This document shows positions 1 through 9,200 of a stretch of 61,868 nucleotides of DNA, piece after piece. Each line of letters starts with the position of its first letter. Position 1 is the first letter of the stretch. The DNA is from a virus. A model generated the notes under the pieces. It saw nothing but the letters and a program-made list of their open reading frames with translations, had not been told where the DNA came from and did not search any database. The stretch spans positions 1 through 61,868 of the IMG/VR virus record IMGVR_UViG_3300042878_002960; one strand, given 5' to 3'. Made by a program: the position numbers and the translations under genes.

Positions 1-1169
1 TTTGGGCTAAGATTAAAGAAGTATTGATGAAAGTTTGGGGTTTCATAAAAACACATGCTGTAAAAGTATTACCAGGGTTGAAGCCTAAACTTCAGAAAAT
101 GACAAAATTAGGGGAAAAAGTAGATGCTACTAAATTAGGCGAAGAAGTGAAGACAGTTGGTGCGGATGTCAAAGATATGGTGAAATATTTCAGAGGTGAA
201 ATAAGTGGATCGGTTGGTGGGTCATTTGAGGAAGTAGCAAGTTCTTCGGCTAATAAAATTTTATCGACAGGAGAAGAAGGAAATTCTGAAGAAGGTAAAG
301 AATCTACTCCTGAAAAAGAAGATAAAAAAGAAGTTGTCAATGATAGTTTTATTTGGGACTCTCTTAAAGGGTATATGTCAATGAATAGAAATTTTGATAC
401 AATTGAACTCATTAAACTTCACGAAACTAAAATTGAGAAGATATTTGAGGCTGACAATACAGAAGAACAAGTTGAAAAAGAAGGTAAAAAAACCGAATCG
501 AGAGGAATTAAAGGCTGGGTTAAAAATTTAGTATTATGGGTTTTATCACCTTTTGGAAAACTTATGGAAATTCTCGGAGAGGTTGTGGCAAAAGGAATGG
601 CCGCTTTACCAGCGTGGTTATCAGGTAAATTAGGGGTTTTATATGAAGGTGCGAAAAATCTTGTTTCATACGCTGCTAAATTTACAATGATTGGTACATT
701 AATTGGCTTTATAGCAGGAGTTGCTGCTGAATCATTTGCCTTAACGACACATTTACCAGGAGAATGGATTGAGAAATCTGGTGAAATGATTGGGCTAGGT
801 GGAGCAGTGGAAAAATCTAAAGAAGTTTTGGCAGAAGTTGGCATTCCCATAGCCAAGGAATCCAGAGTGAGTAAATTTGAAGATTTCAAAAAAGTTAACG
901 AATCAGAAGGTGGAGAAGGAAAGGGAATTAATTGGAAAGGATTAGCGATTGGAGCCGGTAGTCTCCTTTTAGCCTTCTTAGTATCTCTTTTCACACATGC
1001 TATACCTGGATTACACGCAGCATTTGAGACAATATCACTGATACTTTTAATTTTAGCAACTCTTGGATATATCTTTACAGAGACTTCTTGGGGTAAAAAT
1101 TTAGCAAGTAAAGCTCCTTTATTACCGAATGTATGTAAAGGATTCTATAGTTTTGTTCACGCACATTAA
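1..1169 (+). CDS. Membrane-associated protein, 5' end cut by window edge
   Basis: I do not recognise the family. The frame is open to the left edge, so the true start probably lies outside the window; the first in-window ATG is at 27. The first third is charged and rich in Lys and Glu. The middle is amphipathic with many Trp, Leu and Gly. The C-terminal half holds at least three likely membrane segments, near residues 220-240, 308-328 and 332-353 counted from position 24. The gene ends 15 nt before a second membrane protein on the same strand, so the two may act together at a membrane or in the virion. Function unknown. Confidence 0.7.
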   Translation, partial: WAKIKEVLMKVWGFIKTHAVKVLPGLKPKLQKMTKLGEKVDATKLGEEVKTVGADVKDMVKYFRGEISGSVGGSFEEVASSSANKILSTGEEGNSEEGKESTPEKEDKKEVVNDSFIWDSLKGYMSMNRNFDTIELIKLHETKIEKIFEADNTEEQVEKEGKKTESRGIKGWVKNLVLWVLSPFGKLMEILGEVVAKGMAALPAWLSGKLGVLYEGAKNLVSYAAKFTMIGTLIGFIAGVAAESFALTTHLPGEWIEKSGEMIGLGGAVEKSKEVLAEVGIPIAKESRVSKFEDFKKVNESEGGEGKGINWKGLAIGAGSLLLAFLVSLFTHAIPGLHAAFETISLILLILATLGYIFTETSWGKNLASKAPLLPNVCKGFYSFVHAH

Positions 1170-1184
1170 AATATTAAATTTAGA

Positions 1185-1700
1185 ATGAAATCAATAAAGA
1201 CCTTTAAACAATTTAATGAGAACACTACTCATCTACATTTTCATGATAAAGATTTATATCAATATAATGTTGAGGATTTACACTTAAACAAAGAAGAAGA
1301 TGTGAAAATTAAGCATGAGACTACTGACATAATAAATAAAATGAATAGTTTGGATAAATTAAAAGTCTCTGAAGAGTTAGAAAAATTAACTGAAAAGTTT
1401 GGATGTACTTTAGAAGATTTAACAAATCCAGTATTAGTAAAAGAGTGGTTAGATAGAGAAATAATAATGAGAAATAAAGATAAAGAACTTGAGGCAGTTC
1501 AAGAAGGTCTTGGTGACTATATTAAAGAGAAATTATTGAAATTCTTTTCATATATTTTTGGACTTGGAGGTCCAATTTTGTCAATATTTATGATTGTTAG
1601 TGGTGTTATAAATAATAATTTCTGGGGAGTTTTTACTGGCGCAATGGCCTTAACTATTTCTATACTAGCCAGTGCTTGGATTTCAAGTAAGACTAAATAA
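1185..1700 (+). CDS. Small membrane protein with capsid-targeting-like N-terminus
   Basis: 171 residues, family not recognised. It starts MKSIKTFKQFNE, one of the clearest copies of an N-terminal signature shared by many proteins in this window and similar in style to T4 internal proteins (MKTYQEFIAE). The middle is charged and probably helical. The C-terminus has two adjacent hydrophobic segments (about residues 118-140 and 147-167), so it is probably an integral membrane protein. I infer that it could be packaged in the head and act at the host membrane after ejection; no enzyme motif is visible. Confidence 0.7.
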   Translation: MKSIKTFKQFNENTTHLHFHDKDLYQYNVEDLHLNKEEDVKIKHETTDIINKMNSLDKLKVSEELEKLTEKFGCTLEDLTNPVLVKEWLDREIIMRNKDKELEAVQEGLGDYIKEKLLKFFSYIFGLGGPILSIFMIVSGVINNNFWGVFTGAMALTISILASAWISSKTK

Positions 1701-1702
1701 AT

Positions 1703-2053
1703 TTAATTACAATTCCTTTTTACCCACTTTACTAAAATATCACCGTGGCAAGATTTACCTTTACCACCTTCATCTTTACACCAACATCCAAGAACTTTAT
1801 CTTTTAATTCATGAAGTGAATTCATTAGTTCTTCATTATTTATGAGATAATTCTCATAAGCATCTACGATTGTTTTTCTTGGTGTTCCTTCTAGAAATGA
1901 TTCACGAAGTTCTTTAGGGTAAGCCCATTTATTGTACTTACCATTTGGAAGTCGACCAATATAAATATCAAAGTGTTCTTTCTTAAAATGAACTACTCTG
2001 ACTTTATGGTCATATTTAGGCTTACCCTTAAAGCTATCAAAAAAATCATCCAT
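1703..2053 (-). CDS. DUF4326 family protein
   Basis: 116 residues. The pattern VVHFKKEHFDIYIGR near the N-terminus, a middle helix with Leu and Glu, and the C-terminal KVLGCWC followed by CHGD match the DUF4326 family, small proteins common in phages and bacteria. The conserved Cys, Trp and His residues suggest a binding or catalytic site, but the family reaction is not established. It overlaps the upstream glycosyltransferase-like gene by 8 nt, so the two are probably co-transcribed. Confidence 0.75.
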   Translation of the reverse strand: MDDFFDSFKGKPKYDHKVRVVHFKKEHFDIYIGRLPNGKYNKWAYPKELRESFLEGTPRKTIVDAYENYLINNEELMNSLHELKDKVLGCWCKDEGGKGKSCHGDILVKWVKRNCN

Positions 2054-2885
2054 TTTGGAAATACTTTTCTAAAAAATGTAATAGTGGAATTTTAGCATCA
2101 TTGTAGATTAAACCATGTAGAAAGCAAACATTATTTATACTTTCTCTAGATGGCACTTTTACCCAGTCACAGAAAAAGTCCGCATAATCCTTTGGATTTC
2201 TCAAAGTATGAATAAAATCAAAAACATTGTTATAGTTGAAGTGAGGAACATCCATATGTAATTCTTGTAAACAATTATTATAGTCATATTTCCATAATAA
2301 AGCATTTAAGATACTTTCTTCATGAACTGGAGCAAATTTATTTTTATTATCAACAATAAATTTATCATTACATAAAACAACCCATTGATTAATTATATCT
2401 AAACATCCATAATTAAAAAGAACAACACAAGTTTGTTTGTAAAACAATGTTCTTTTATCAATAGACGAATCTATATAATTTAAGAGATTTATCTCATGAT
2501 TTTTATCAATCTCCTGATTGAAGTGATTTATAAAATCATAAGCATGTCTTGTAACTAAAGGATAATTTGTGATATAGTTAATATTATTAAATATAGAATC
2601 ACAATTCCTAGTTGGTGTAATATCAGCATCTAAAAAACAAAAGTTAGCTTCTTTATCATATTCTAAAGCTTTTTGACACAACTCAGCCTTTAGAAACTTA
2701 ATCTCTGGTATACCTTTACCATTTAAATCATAATAAATAGGAATAACATTTTCATAATTATTATCATACTCAAAACCAAGAGTAAAAAATATTAATTTTA
2801 TATTTGAAAATTTATCTAACAGACTTAATAAAATATCTGTATTTTTCATATAGTTTTTATCAGAATAAGTAATCCAATAATTCAT
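2046..2885 (-). CDS. Glycosyltransferase-like protein (GT-A fold)
   Basis: 279 residues. The sequence FCFLDADITPTRN around residue 90 has the DxD-type motif that binds the metal and nucleotide sugar in GT-A glycosyltransferases, and the preceding alternation of beta strands and helices fits. A later TRHAYDF and a C-terminal segment with HGLIYND could form the acceptor side. Acceptor and sugar cannot be told. It precedes the DUF4326 gene with an 8-nt overlap. A member of a GT8- or GT2-like group is most likely. Confidence 0.55.
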   Translation of the reverse strand: MNYWITYSDKNYMKNTDILLSLLDKFSNIKLIFFTLGFEYDNNYENVIPIYYDLNGKGIPEIKFLKAELCQKALEYDKEANFCFLDADITPTRNCDSIFNNINYITNYPLVTRHAYDFINHFNQEIDKNHEINLLNYIDSSIDKRTLFYKQTCVVLFNYGCLDIINQWVVLCNDKFIVDNKNKFAPVHEESILNALLWKYDYNNCLQELHMDVPHFNYNNVFDFIHTLRNPKDYADFFCDWVKVPSRESINNVCFLHGLIYNDAKIPLLHFLEKYFQNG

Positions 2886-2934
2886 ATTATTTTTAATTTT
2901 TAATTTATACTTTAATGACCTATTAAAGTTTATA

Positions 2935-3399
2935 TTACAGGCTGAATCTTATACATTGGTCTAAGATATATTTAGAGTGTTCTAATTGTAAGTGAGTAGC
3001 TAAACCAACAGTGATGTGAAAACCAAAGTAAGGGTTAGGATCTAATCCAATAACACTTCTAATGTTTCTAGCATCATCACTATCAGCACCAATCCACCAG
3101 TGACCTTTGTGATTAGCACGAATTAAAGCAGGATCGTATTTTACAGTGATTTCTTTACCGTGAAATAACTGACGAGCTTGAGCATATAATTCATCAGACT
3201 CAAATCTATCGTTTATGATAGTTAAGTGAGTTCCTCTTAAAGGTTTGTTTAGTTTTAAGTTGAATCTTTTTTCTAAGAACCAAGAGTAGTAAGCATAAAG
3301 TTCACAGTCAAATCTAACCATAGCAGTTCTCTTCCAAGAAGACTGTGCTAAGTGCTTCTTGGTGACGTTAACTGGGTCGAATTCTAATATGCCTTTCAT
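2935..3399 (-). CDS. 2H phosphoesterase-like protein (possible anti-CBASS Acb1 type)
   Basis: About 154 residues from the ATG at 3399; an ATG at 3408 and one at 3423 are also in frame. Two H-x-T motifs, GTHLTII and GFHITVG, are spaced about 50 residues apart, as in 2H phosphoesterases, which hydrolyse 2',3'-cyclic or cyclic oligonucleotide phosphodiester bonds. T4 protein Acb1 (gp57B) is a 2H enzyme of similar length that destroys CBASS signals; RNA-end processing is the alternative. A host-type promoter lies just upstream, consistent with early expression. The fold call rests only on the two motifs and the length. Confidence 0.55.
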   Translation of the reverse strand: MKGILEFDPVNVTKKHLAQSSWKRTAMVRFDCELYAYYSWFLEKRFNLKLNKPLRGTHLTIINDRFESDELYAQARQLFHGKEITVKYDPALIRANHKGHWWIGADSDDARNIRSVIGLDPNPYFGFHITVGLATHLQLEHSKYILDQCIRFSL

Positions 3400-3412
3400 T
3401 TCTAACATGGAA

Positions 3413-3444
3413 CAAAGATACAAATAAAAATTTATATATACAAT
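3413..3444 (-). promoter_or_regulatory. Host-type promoter (near consensus)
   Basis: On the minus strand ATTG, 20 nt, then TATCTTTG, close to the Bacteroidota consensus TTTG-N19-TAnnTTTG. The start codon of the 2H phosphoesterase-like gene at 3399 follows within about 14 nt of the -7 box. Confidence 0.5.
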
Positions 3445-3458
3445 AAATAATTAGGTAT

Positions 3459-3887
3459 ATGATACTAATAACACTTATATTAACAAATTTGATTTGGGTT
3501 GGTTACGCACTAACAGAAGGAGTAAGAGAAGGTTTCTACTGGCACTATGAAAATAACAGTAGAAGAGTATGTGATTTTGATATAAATCCTATCTTTAACC
3601 TACAAAGAGTTTTAGTTATGTTAATAACTGGTGGTTTCATGGTACACACACTTGGTTGGTTTTCACTACTTTGTTTGGCTTGTATATTCTTAATGTTTAA
3701 TTTCTTTCACAATGGAACTTATTACTATACAAGAAATAAATTAGATGGAAGATCTTATCCAAAAAGATGGAAAGATGAGTCTAAAACATTTCCAAGATTC
3801 ACACCACTAACTACATACAGTAAAAGAACATTAGGTATGGTAATTGGAGTTTTAGCTCAAATATTTATATACCTATTTTTATTATAA
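3459..3887 (+). CDS. Integral membrane protein
   Basis: 142 residues, unknown family. Hydrophobic segments near residues 1-18, 50-66, 66-84 and 124-142 suggest four membrane spans. Between spans 3 and 4 is a basic, aromatic loop (RNKLDGRSYPKRW). It is followed after 15 nt by a small soluble protein on the same strand. No motif gives a function; superinfection exclusion or membrane modification are possible for early phage membrane proteins but are not shown here. Confidence 0.65.
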   Translation: MILITLILTNLIWVGYALTEGVREGFYWHYENNSRRVCDFDINPIFNLQRVLVMLITGGFMVHTLGWFSLLCLACIFLMFNFFHNGTYYYTRNKLDGRSYPKRWKDESKTFPRFTPLTTYSKRTLGMVIGVLAQIFIYLFLL

Positions 3888-3902
3888 AAATTAAATAAAA
3901 TT

Positions 3903-4088
3903 ATGAAAGATTCAGAATTAATCAAGAATTCCAGTTTATCTCAAGAAGAAATAAACATGTTAAGAGAAAAGTTTTTACACGAATACTCTAAAAACAAAGG
4001 TTGGAATCCAAATGAATTATCAACTAATCAAATGTTAGAGATAGTTTCTCAAAAACAATATAAAGCACCTGGTTTAATATTAGGATAA
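3903..4088 (+). CDS. Small hypothetical protein
   Basis: 61 residues, hydrophilic and predicted helical, with a central KGWNPNELSTNQMLEI and a C-terminus ending in APGLILG. It follows the membrane protein gene by 15 nt and is closed by a strong bidirectional terminator. The coding call rests on the clean ATG, spacing and typical composition; function unknown. Confidence 0.6.
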   Translation: MKDSELIKNSSLSQEEINMLREKFLHEYSKNKGWNPNELSTNQMLEIVSQKQYKAPGLILG

Positions 4089-4089
4089 C

Positions 4090-4120
4090 AAAAAAGAGAA
4101 CTTTAAGTTCTCTTTTTTTA
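4090..4120. terminator. Bidirectional rho-independent terminator
   Basis: The stem AGAGAACTT/AAGTTCTCT with flanking A and T tracts lies between two convergent genes (ends 4088 and 4122), so it can stop transcription from both sides. Confidence 0.85.
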
Positions 4121-4121
4121 T

Positions 4122-5216
4122 TTAGAATACTAAATGACTAATATCATTTCTCAATTTCTCTTTAATCTTATTCAAAGGAACTGAACACAATTCAGATATC
4201 ACATCCATAAGATCTGTACGAGAGCCAACAAAGTCATAACAATTTGTTTCATTTTGAGCATAACACTTATGACCATTCCAGGTAATACCATACATATCAC
4301 CATAACCATTATTTGTTAAATAATTTCTGATTAATTCAGTTTCTTTTTTTATCAAATCAGTAGCAATATACATTTTCTTTGTTTTACCATTTACTGAAAA
4401 GTAAGAATAGTATTCTTCTGAATAAACTTCATCATCTGTTGAAAATTCTAAATCATCATCATCATCATCTTCATTTGAAATATCATATGGATTTCTTTCA
4501 ACAGGAAGTGATTCCCAATCAATTAAACAAACAGCTTTACAAAGTCTTTGTAGAAACTCAATATCTTGATACTCACCGGTTGTATGTTCATACATATAAC
4601 CAACTGAAATATTAGTACACTCTGGTACGATATCCATAAATTGGGCAGAGTCTGTTAAAACACCCGTATCATCTGGTTCAAGTTTTAATCTTTGACCGGT
4701 TCCATTTAATCTAAAAGATAATTCATCAGCAAATTCATCAGAACAACAACGACCATACCATTGATGTGTAATAACAGATCCGGTACTTCTTCTATCAAAA
4801 GAAACAACTTTAGAAATAGTATAACTGAATTCACTATTTACCCAATTTTGAGCTAATTTACTAGAACCAACACAACCAACTTCCTCGCCAATAAAGAAAT
4901 AATAAAGACCTGGAACTTTATTCTCAATCATATTAAGAATAACAACCATTCCTGCTTTATCATCGGCTCCTAAAATAGAAGAACCGTCAGTCTTAATTAT
5001 ATTTTGTGTTTGAACATGATTTACTTTTACTTGTTTAGAACAAGCAGTATCTAAATGACAAGTAAACATTGTTGTAGGATCCTCACCAATTAGGTAGTAA
5101 AAATTACCATAGGCATCTTTTTTAGTACCTTCCGGAAGATATGATTTTAAAAATCCCTCTGTGCCGTGTGGATAAGTGTATTTCGTAAGTTGTAAAAACT
5201 TTCTGCGTATTCTCAT
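4122..5216 (-). CDS. M20/M28-type zinc aminopeptidase
   Basis: 364 residues from the ATG at 5216; the frame is open further upstream, but the promoter lies between. Metal-site motifs are in the family order: TCHLDT (His ligand), GADDKAG (bridging Asp), GEE (catalytic Glu plus ligand), FDRR, and EHTGEYQD (His ligand). This is the di-zinc peptidase plan of peptidase T and related M20/M28/M42 enzymes, which remove residues from short peptides. The second half carries an acidic tract and a C-terminal domain of unknown role. A paralogue with the same motifs lies at 21662-23017. A perfect host-type promoter precedes it, suggesting early expression. It may degrade peptides released by host or phage proteolysis. 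Confidence 0.8.
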   Translation of the reverse strand: MRIRRKFLQLTKYTYPHGTEGFLKSYLPEGTKKDAYGNFYYLIGEDPTTMFTCHLDTACSKQVKVNHVQTQNIIKTDGSSILGADDKAGMVVILNMIENKVPGLYYFFIGEEVGCVGSSKLAQNWVNSEFSYTISKVVSFDRRSTGSVITHQWYGRCCSDEFADELSFRLNGTGQRLKLEPDDTGVLTDSAQFMDIVPECTNISVGYMYEHTTGEYQDIEFLQRLCKAVCLIDWESLPVERNPYDISNEDDDDDDLEFSTDDEVYSEEYYSYFSVNGKTKKMYIATDLIKKETELIRNYLTNNGYGDMYGITWNGHKCYAQNETNCYDFVGSRTDLMDVISELCSVPLNKIKEKLRNDISHLVF

Positions 5217-5240
5217 GAATGTATAATTATATTTATTATA

Positions 5241-5271
5241 CAAATATAAACAACTTATTAACAATTACAAA
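5241..5271 (-). promoter_or_regulatory. Host-type promoter TTTG-N19-TATATTTG
   Basis: On the minus strand, TTTG (5268-5271), 19 nt, then TATATTTG (5241-5248). This is an exact match to the Bacteroidota housekeeping promoter and lies 24 nt before the peptidase start at 5216. Confidence 0.7.
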
Positions 5272-5272
5272 A

Positions 5273-5803
5273 TTATTCATCATTTTTATTGAAAATATCG
5301 TCAATTTTTTTATTACGAATGTAAGATTTTGATAAATTTTCTAAGTTTGAAGTCCATCCAGATATTTTATCAGTTATTGAGTATTCACTGTGATATAATT
5401 CTCTAGATTCAATTTTAACATGATAATCATTAACATCCTCAGATGATTTATAATGATACTCTTTGGCTAATATTATATAATCAATATTTAATTTATCAAT
5501 AACTTGTTTATATTCTATTATTGAAGAAACACTCAAATGCCAAAAATCGAATACTAATAAATCAACTCTAAATAGATTACCTTTATTATTTAATACTTCT
5601 GTAAAATCTTCAATATTATTGAAGTTTATTTTAGGTTCCATTAAATATTTAAGTGTAGTAGCAGTAGAGTTTGAACTTCTTGGTTTACAAAATAAGACCG
5701 GATTTCTACCCTCCATATCTAAGAAGTCAACTATTTTCTTAACAGCATAAGAAACGTCTGAAGGATTTCCGGTAATATAATTACACCTTTTTATTTCTAT
5801 CAT
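5273..5803 (-). CDS. Hypothetical protein with possible NTPase-like core
   Basis: 176 residues, family not recognised. YITGNPSDVSYAVKKIVDFL followed by NPVLFCK and later RVDLLVFDFWHL resembles the strand-loop-helix and Walker-B layout of RecA-like proteins, but no intact P-loop GxxxxGK[ST] is present, so ATP binding is doubtful. The C-terminal third is polar. It overlaps the upstream protease gene by 23 nt and is likely translated from the same mRNA. Confidence 0.55.
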   Translation of the reverse strand: MIEIKRCNYITGNPSDVSYAVKKIVDFLDMEGRNPVLFCKPRSSNSTATTLKYLMEPKINFNNIEDFTEVLNNKGNLFRVDLLVFDFWHLSVSSIIEYKQVIDKLNIDYIILAKEYHYKSSEDVNDYHVKIESRELYHSEYSITDKISGWTSNLENLSKSYIRNKKIDDIFNKNDE

Positions 5804-6182
5804 TTATATTCTTTTTTGTTACATCAACTAAATAGTTGAATTTGTAAAGGAATCTTCTACCTATTAAAACAGGATATCTCATTTTTTTTCTATCTGTTAA
5901 AGATACATAAAATTTATATATTGAATCACCAATTGTTAATTTAGTAAATATAGAAAATCTTTTCTGAACTTTACCAAATGAATTTTTAACTATAATAGTT
6001 TTGAATTTATTATAAGAAAACTCTTCATTACCAACTGTAAAATATAACTTACCATCTTCAAGTTTTATACTATCAACATGTAAAGCAACTCCATAAGCAC
6101 CAGTATCTACTTTTGCCTTTATCTTTTCTATTTTAAGTTCCGGAAAAGAAATATTTTCAATTCTTCCTACTTTTTTCTCCAT
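5781..6182 (-). CDS. RimB-like retropepsin-fold protease
   Basis: 133 residues. KIKAKVDTGAYGVALHVD near residue 20 and RYPVLIGRRFL with YLVDV near the C-terminus match the family annotated as ATP-dependent zinc protease (PF05618, RimB), a single-domain retropepsin-like fold with the DTGA active-site loop. In bacteria it is often linked to RimK, which adds glutamates to ribosomal protein S6. No RimK-type ATP-grasp gene is seen in the window. It is the first gene of a minus-strand pair and is divergent from the giant glycosyltransferase. Its substrate here is unknown. Confidence 0.75.
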   Translation of the reverse strand: MEKKVGRIENISFPELKIEKIKAKVDTGAYGVALHVDSIKLEDGKLYFTVGNEEFSYNKFKTIIVKNSFGKVQKRFSIFTKLTIGDSIYKFYVSLTDRKKMRYPVLIGRRFLYKFNYLVDVTKKNINDRNKKV

Positions 6183-6221
6183 TTTTCTGTTAAAAACAAT
6201 ATTTTTTTATATATAACAAAT

Positions 6222-9200
6222 ATGATTCTTATTAATAAAGTAACACCATTTGCTAACGAAGCCTATCAAAAAGATTTAATCGAATGTTTAATCAACAATT
6301 CAGATATTAGTTTTATATCAAATATAGTTATTTTTTATAATAATACAAATATTGTATTACCAAAAAACAATAAAGTTAAGTTAGTTATTAAAAATGGCTA
6401 TACAGATAGAGAAATAATTGAATATTGTAAAAGAATTTATAATGATGATGTATTTATATTCTCAAATCCATTTATTAAATTCAATAATAGTCTAATAAAT
6501 TTGGAAACACCTGTAGACAAAACTATTAAAATAGATGACGGTTGTTATATTTTTAATAAAAATACTGAGTTAGAAATGGGCGATAACATAGATAGTATAT
6601 TAAGAATAAACACATCAAATAATAAAATTTTAATAGAAAGAAAAAATCTATTAATAAAGAATGAAGATAATATAATACCCGAAAAAAGACAACCAAATAT
6701 ATCAAGAAGTTTGTTAGAAAAAAATGTGAGACGAAAGGAGTCTTACTTAAACAAAAGACGAAAAGAGTTATCAAATGAAACAAATATTAAATTAGACATT
6801 ATTATAGTATCAGTTAACTACAATGATTTTCTGTCAATAACTCTTAAAAGTACGACAAAAGTTTCAAACGTAACTGTCGTAACATCAAAAAATGATATAA
6901 TCTGTCAAGAATTATGTAAAAAATTTGGAGCAAATTGTATTATAACGGAAAGAATGTATGAAGACGGAGCTATCTTCAATAAAGGTAAAGCAATAAATGA
7001 AGGTATAAAATCTTTAAAAAATCCAGAATGGATTTTACTATTAGATGCTGATATTTATTTACAAGATGATTTCTTAGAAGTATTAGAAAAAACAAATTTA
7101 ATTCATCAAAATTTAATAGTTTGTAAAAGACTAATACTTGATAGTTATGAACTATTTTTAGATTTTCTAAATAATAAAGATGTAGGAAGATTAGAAAGAG
7201 CCAAAGGATTTGGATACTTTCAAATGTTTAATATTAAAAAATTTCAAAAAAAATCAAATATTTTTCCAGAAAACTCAAATGATGCTGCCTGGAGTGATAT
7301 TATATTCAGAGACACATTTAATAAAAACGAGACCGAATTAAATACGACCGTTCTACATCTTGGTCAAACATGTCAAAACTGGGAAGGTAGAAAAACTAAA
7401 AGATTTATAGAAAATGAATTATTTTTGAATGAAACCGAACAATCATTTGATATAAATAAATACTTTGATAAAATCTATTGTATTAATTTACAAAATAAAA
7501 AAGATAGATGGGAAAGAGTTGAAAAATTATTTAATGAAAACTTAATAGAAGTTGAAAGATTTGAAGCAATAAATGGTCTGACAATTAGTGATGAAGAATT
7601 TAATAATATACTAAATAAATATAATCCGAATAGACTAACCGGTGAAAGTGCTAGTTTAAATGGCTTAATTGAAAATAAAAACTCACTAGCTTGTCTACTA
7701 TCACACATAGAATTGATTAAAACAGCAAAAATAAATAATTATAAAAGAATATTAATTTTTGAAGATGATATAACATTTAGTAAAGACTTTACAGAAAGTA
7801 TCAAAAAAATATCAAAAATAGATTGGAGTATTGTTTATTTAGGGGCTAGTCAATTCAACTGGAGCGGAATTGAAGAAAAAGATTGTTTCTACTTGTGTAA
7901 GAACACGCTAGGGACCTTTGCTTATGCGATTGAATCATCAATATATGACGATGTGATAAATCTATTAGAAACAAAAAGAAAATCTGTAGATAACTTATTA
8001 TCCGAGATACAATCAAATAATTACGGTAAGTGCTATACATTCTATCCAAATATAGTGATATCTGATGTTGAAAGCTCTGATATAAGAGAATCAAAAAATA
8101 TCATTACATATTCAAATTTAGTAAGATGGAATCTTTCAAATTTTAATATTATAAAAAAGAAAAAAATTCTATTATTACCAGATGTAAAAGATTGGGCATT
8201 TGATAATATAGCAAAATCAGTAGTTAAATATAATCCATATCCAGATAAAATAGAATACACTATAAAGTACGCTAGAGATATACATCAAAAAAGAGATAAC
8301 GTTATATCAGATGAATGGGATTTAATATTTGTAATGTGGGAAGCTGAAAGATGTATACCAGATGGTGATAATGTGATCAGAGGATGTTACTCAGCTTTTT
8401 GGCTAGAAAATTCATATTTTAGTGAAGAAAAAATCTCTGAGTTTTTCAAGGCAAGTAGAGGTGGTGTTTTTGTTAATGACTATTTAAAGAATTCTATATG
8501 TAAATTTTTACCTCAGGATTATCCACAAACTATAATACACGATTCTGCTGATGAAGAAAAATTCTATCATATAGATAATGTAAAAGAAAATGAATTTACG
8601 GCAATCTTTGTAGGTAACACTAACAGAAAGGTAAAAAACTATGAGGATATAGTTGAAATTTGTAACAAGTCTGATATAAAATTAATAACCTGTACAAACG
8701 TTAATAACGACGATCTTGTTAATTATTATAATAAGGCTGATATATGTATAAACTTTAGTACATCAGAAGGTGGTCCACAAACTTTTTTAGAAGCAGGTCT
8801 TTGTGAGGTTCCAATGTTAATTAGAAATGATAATGAATTATCTAAGTTAATACCTTGTTTTACAGGTGAGAGTAAAGAAGACTTTATTAAAATAATTAAT
8901 AATCTTAAAAAAAATAGAACAGAATGTAAAGAAGTTGGTAAAAAAGCAAGAGAGGTTGTCTTAGAAAACTTTACTTATAAAAAAACCGCTAATAAGTTTG
9001 CTAACTTCTTCTTAAATGTTTTATCAAAAGAAAAGTCAAATTTATTTACAAATAGTTCTAAAGATTTATCGGATTATTTAACAGTATTTATAATAAGATG
9101 TGGTCAAAATCCAAATTATGAAGATTGTTTAAAATCTTTATTAAACCAAACTGTGAAATTTAATTTAATCGAAATAAAAGACATAGCACCAATGTCTAAA

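Noticed and set aside
5273-5803. RecA/UvsX-type recombinase
   Set aside because: There is no intact Walker A P-loop and the protein is too short; kept as unknown.
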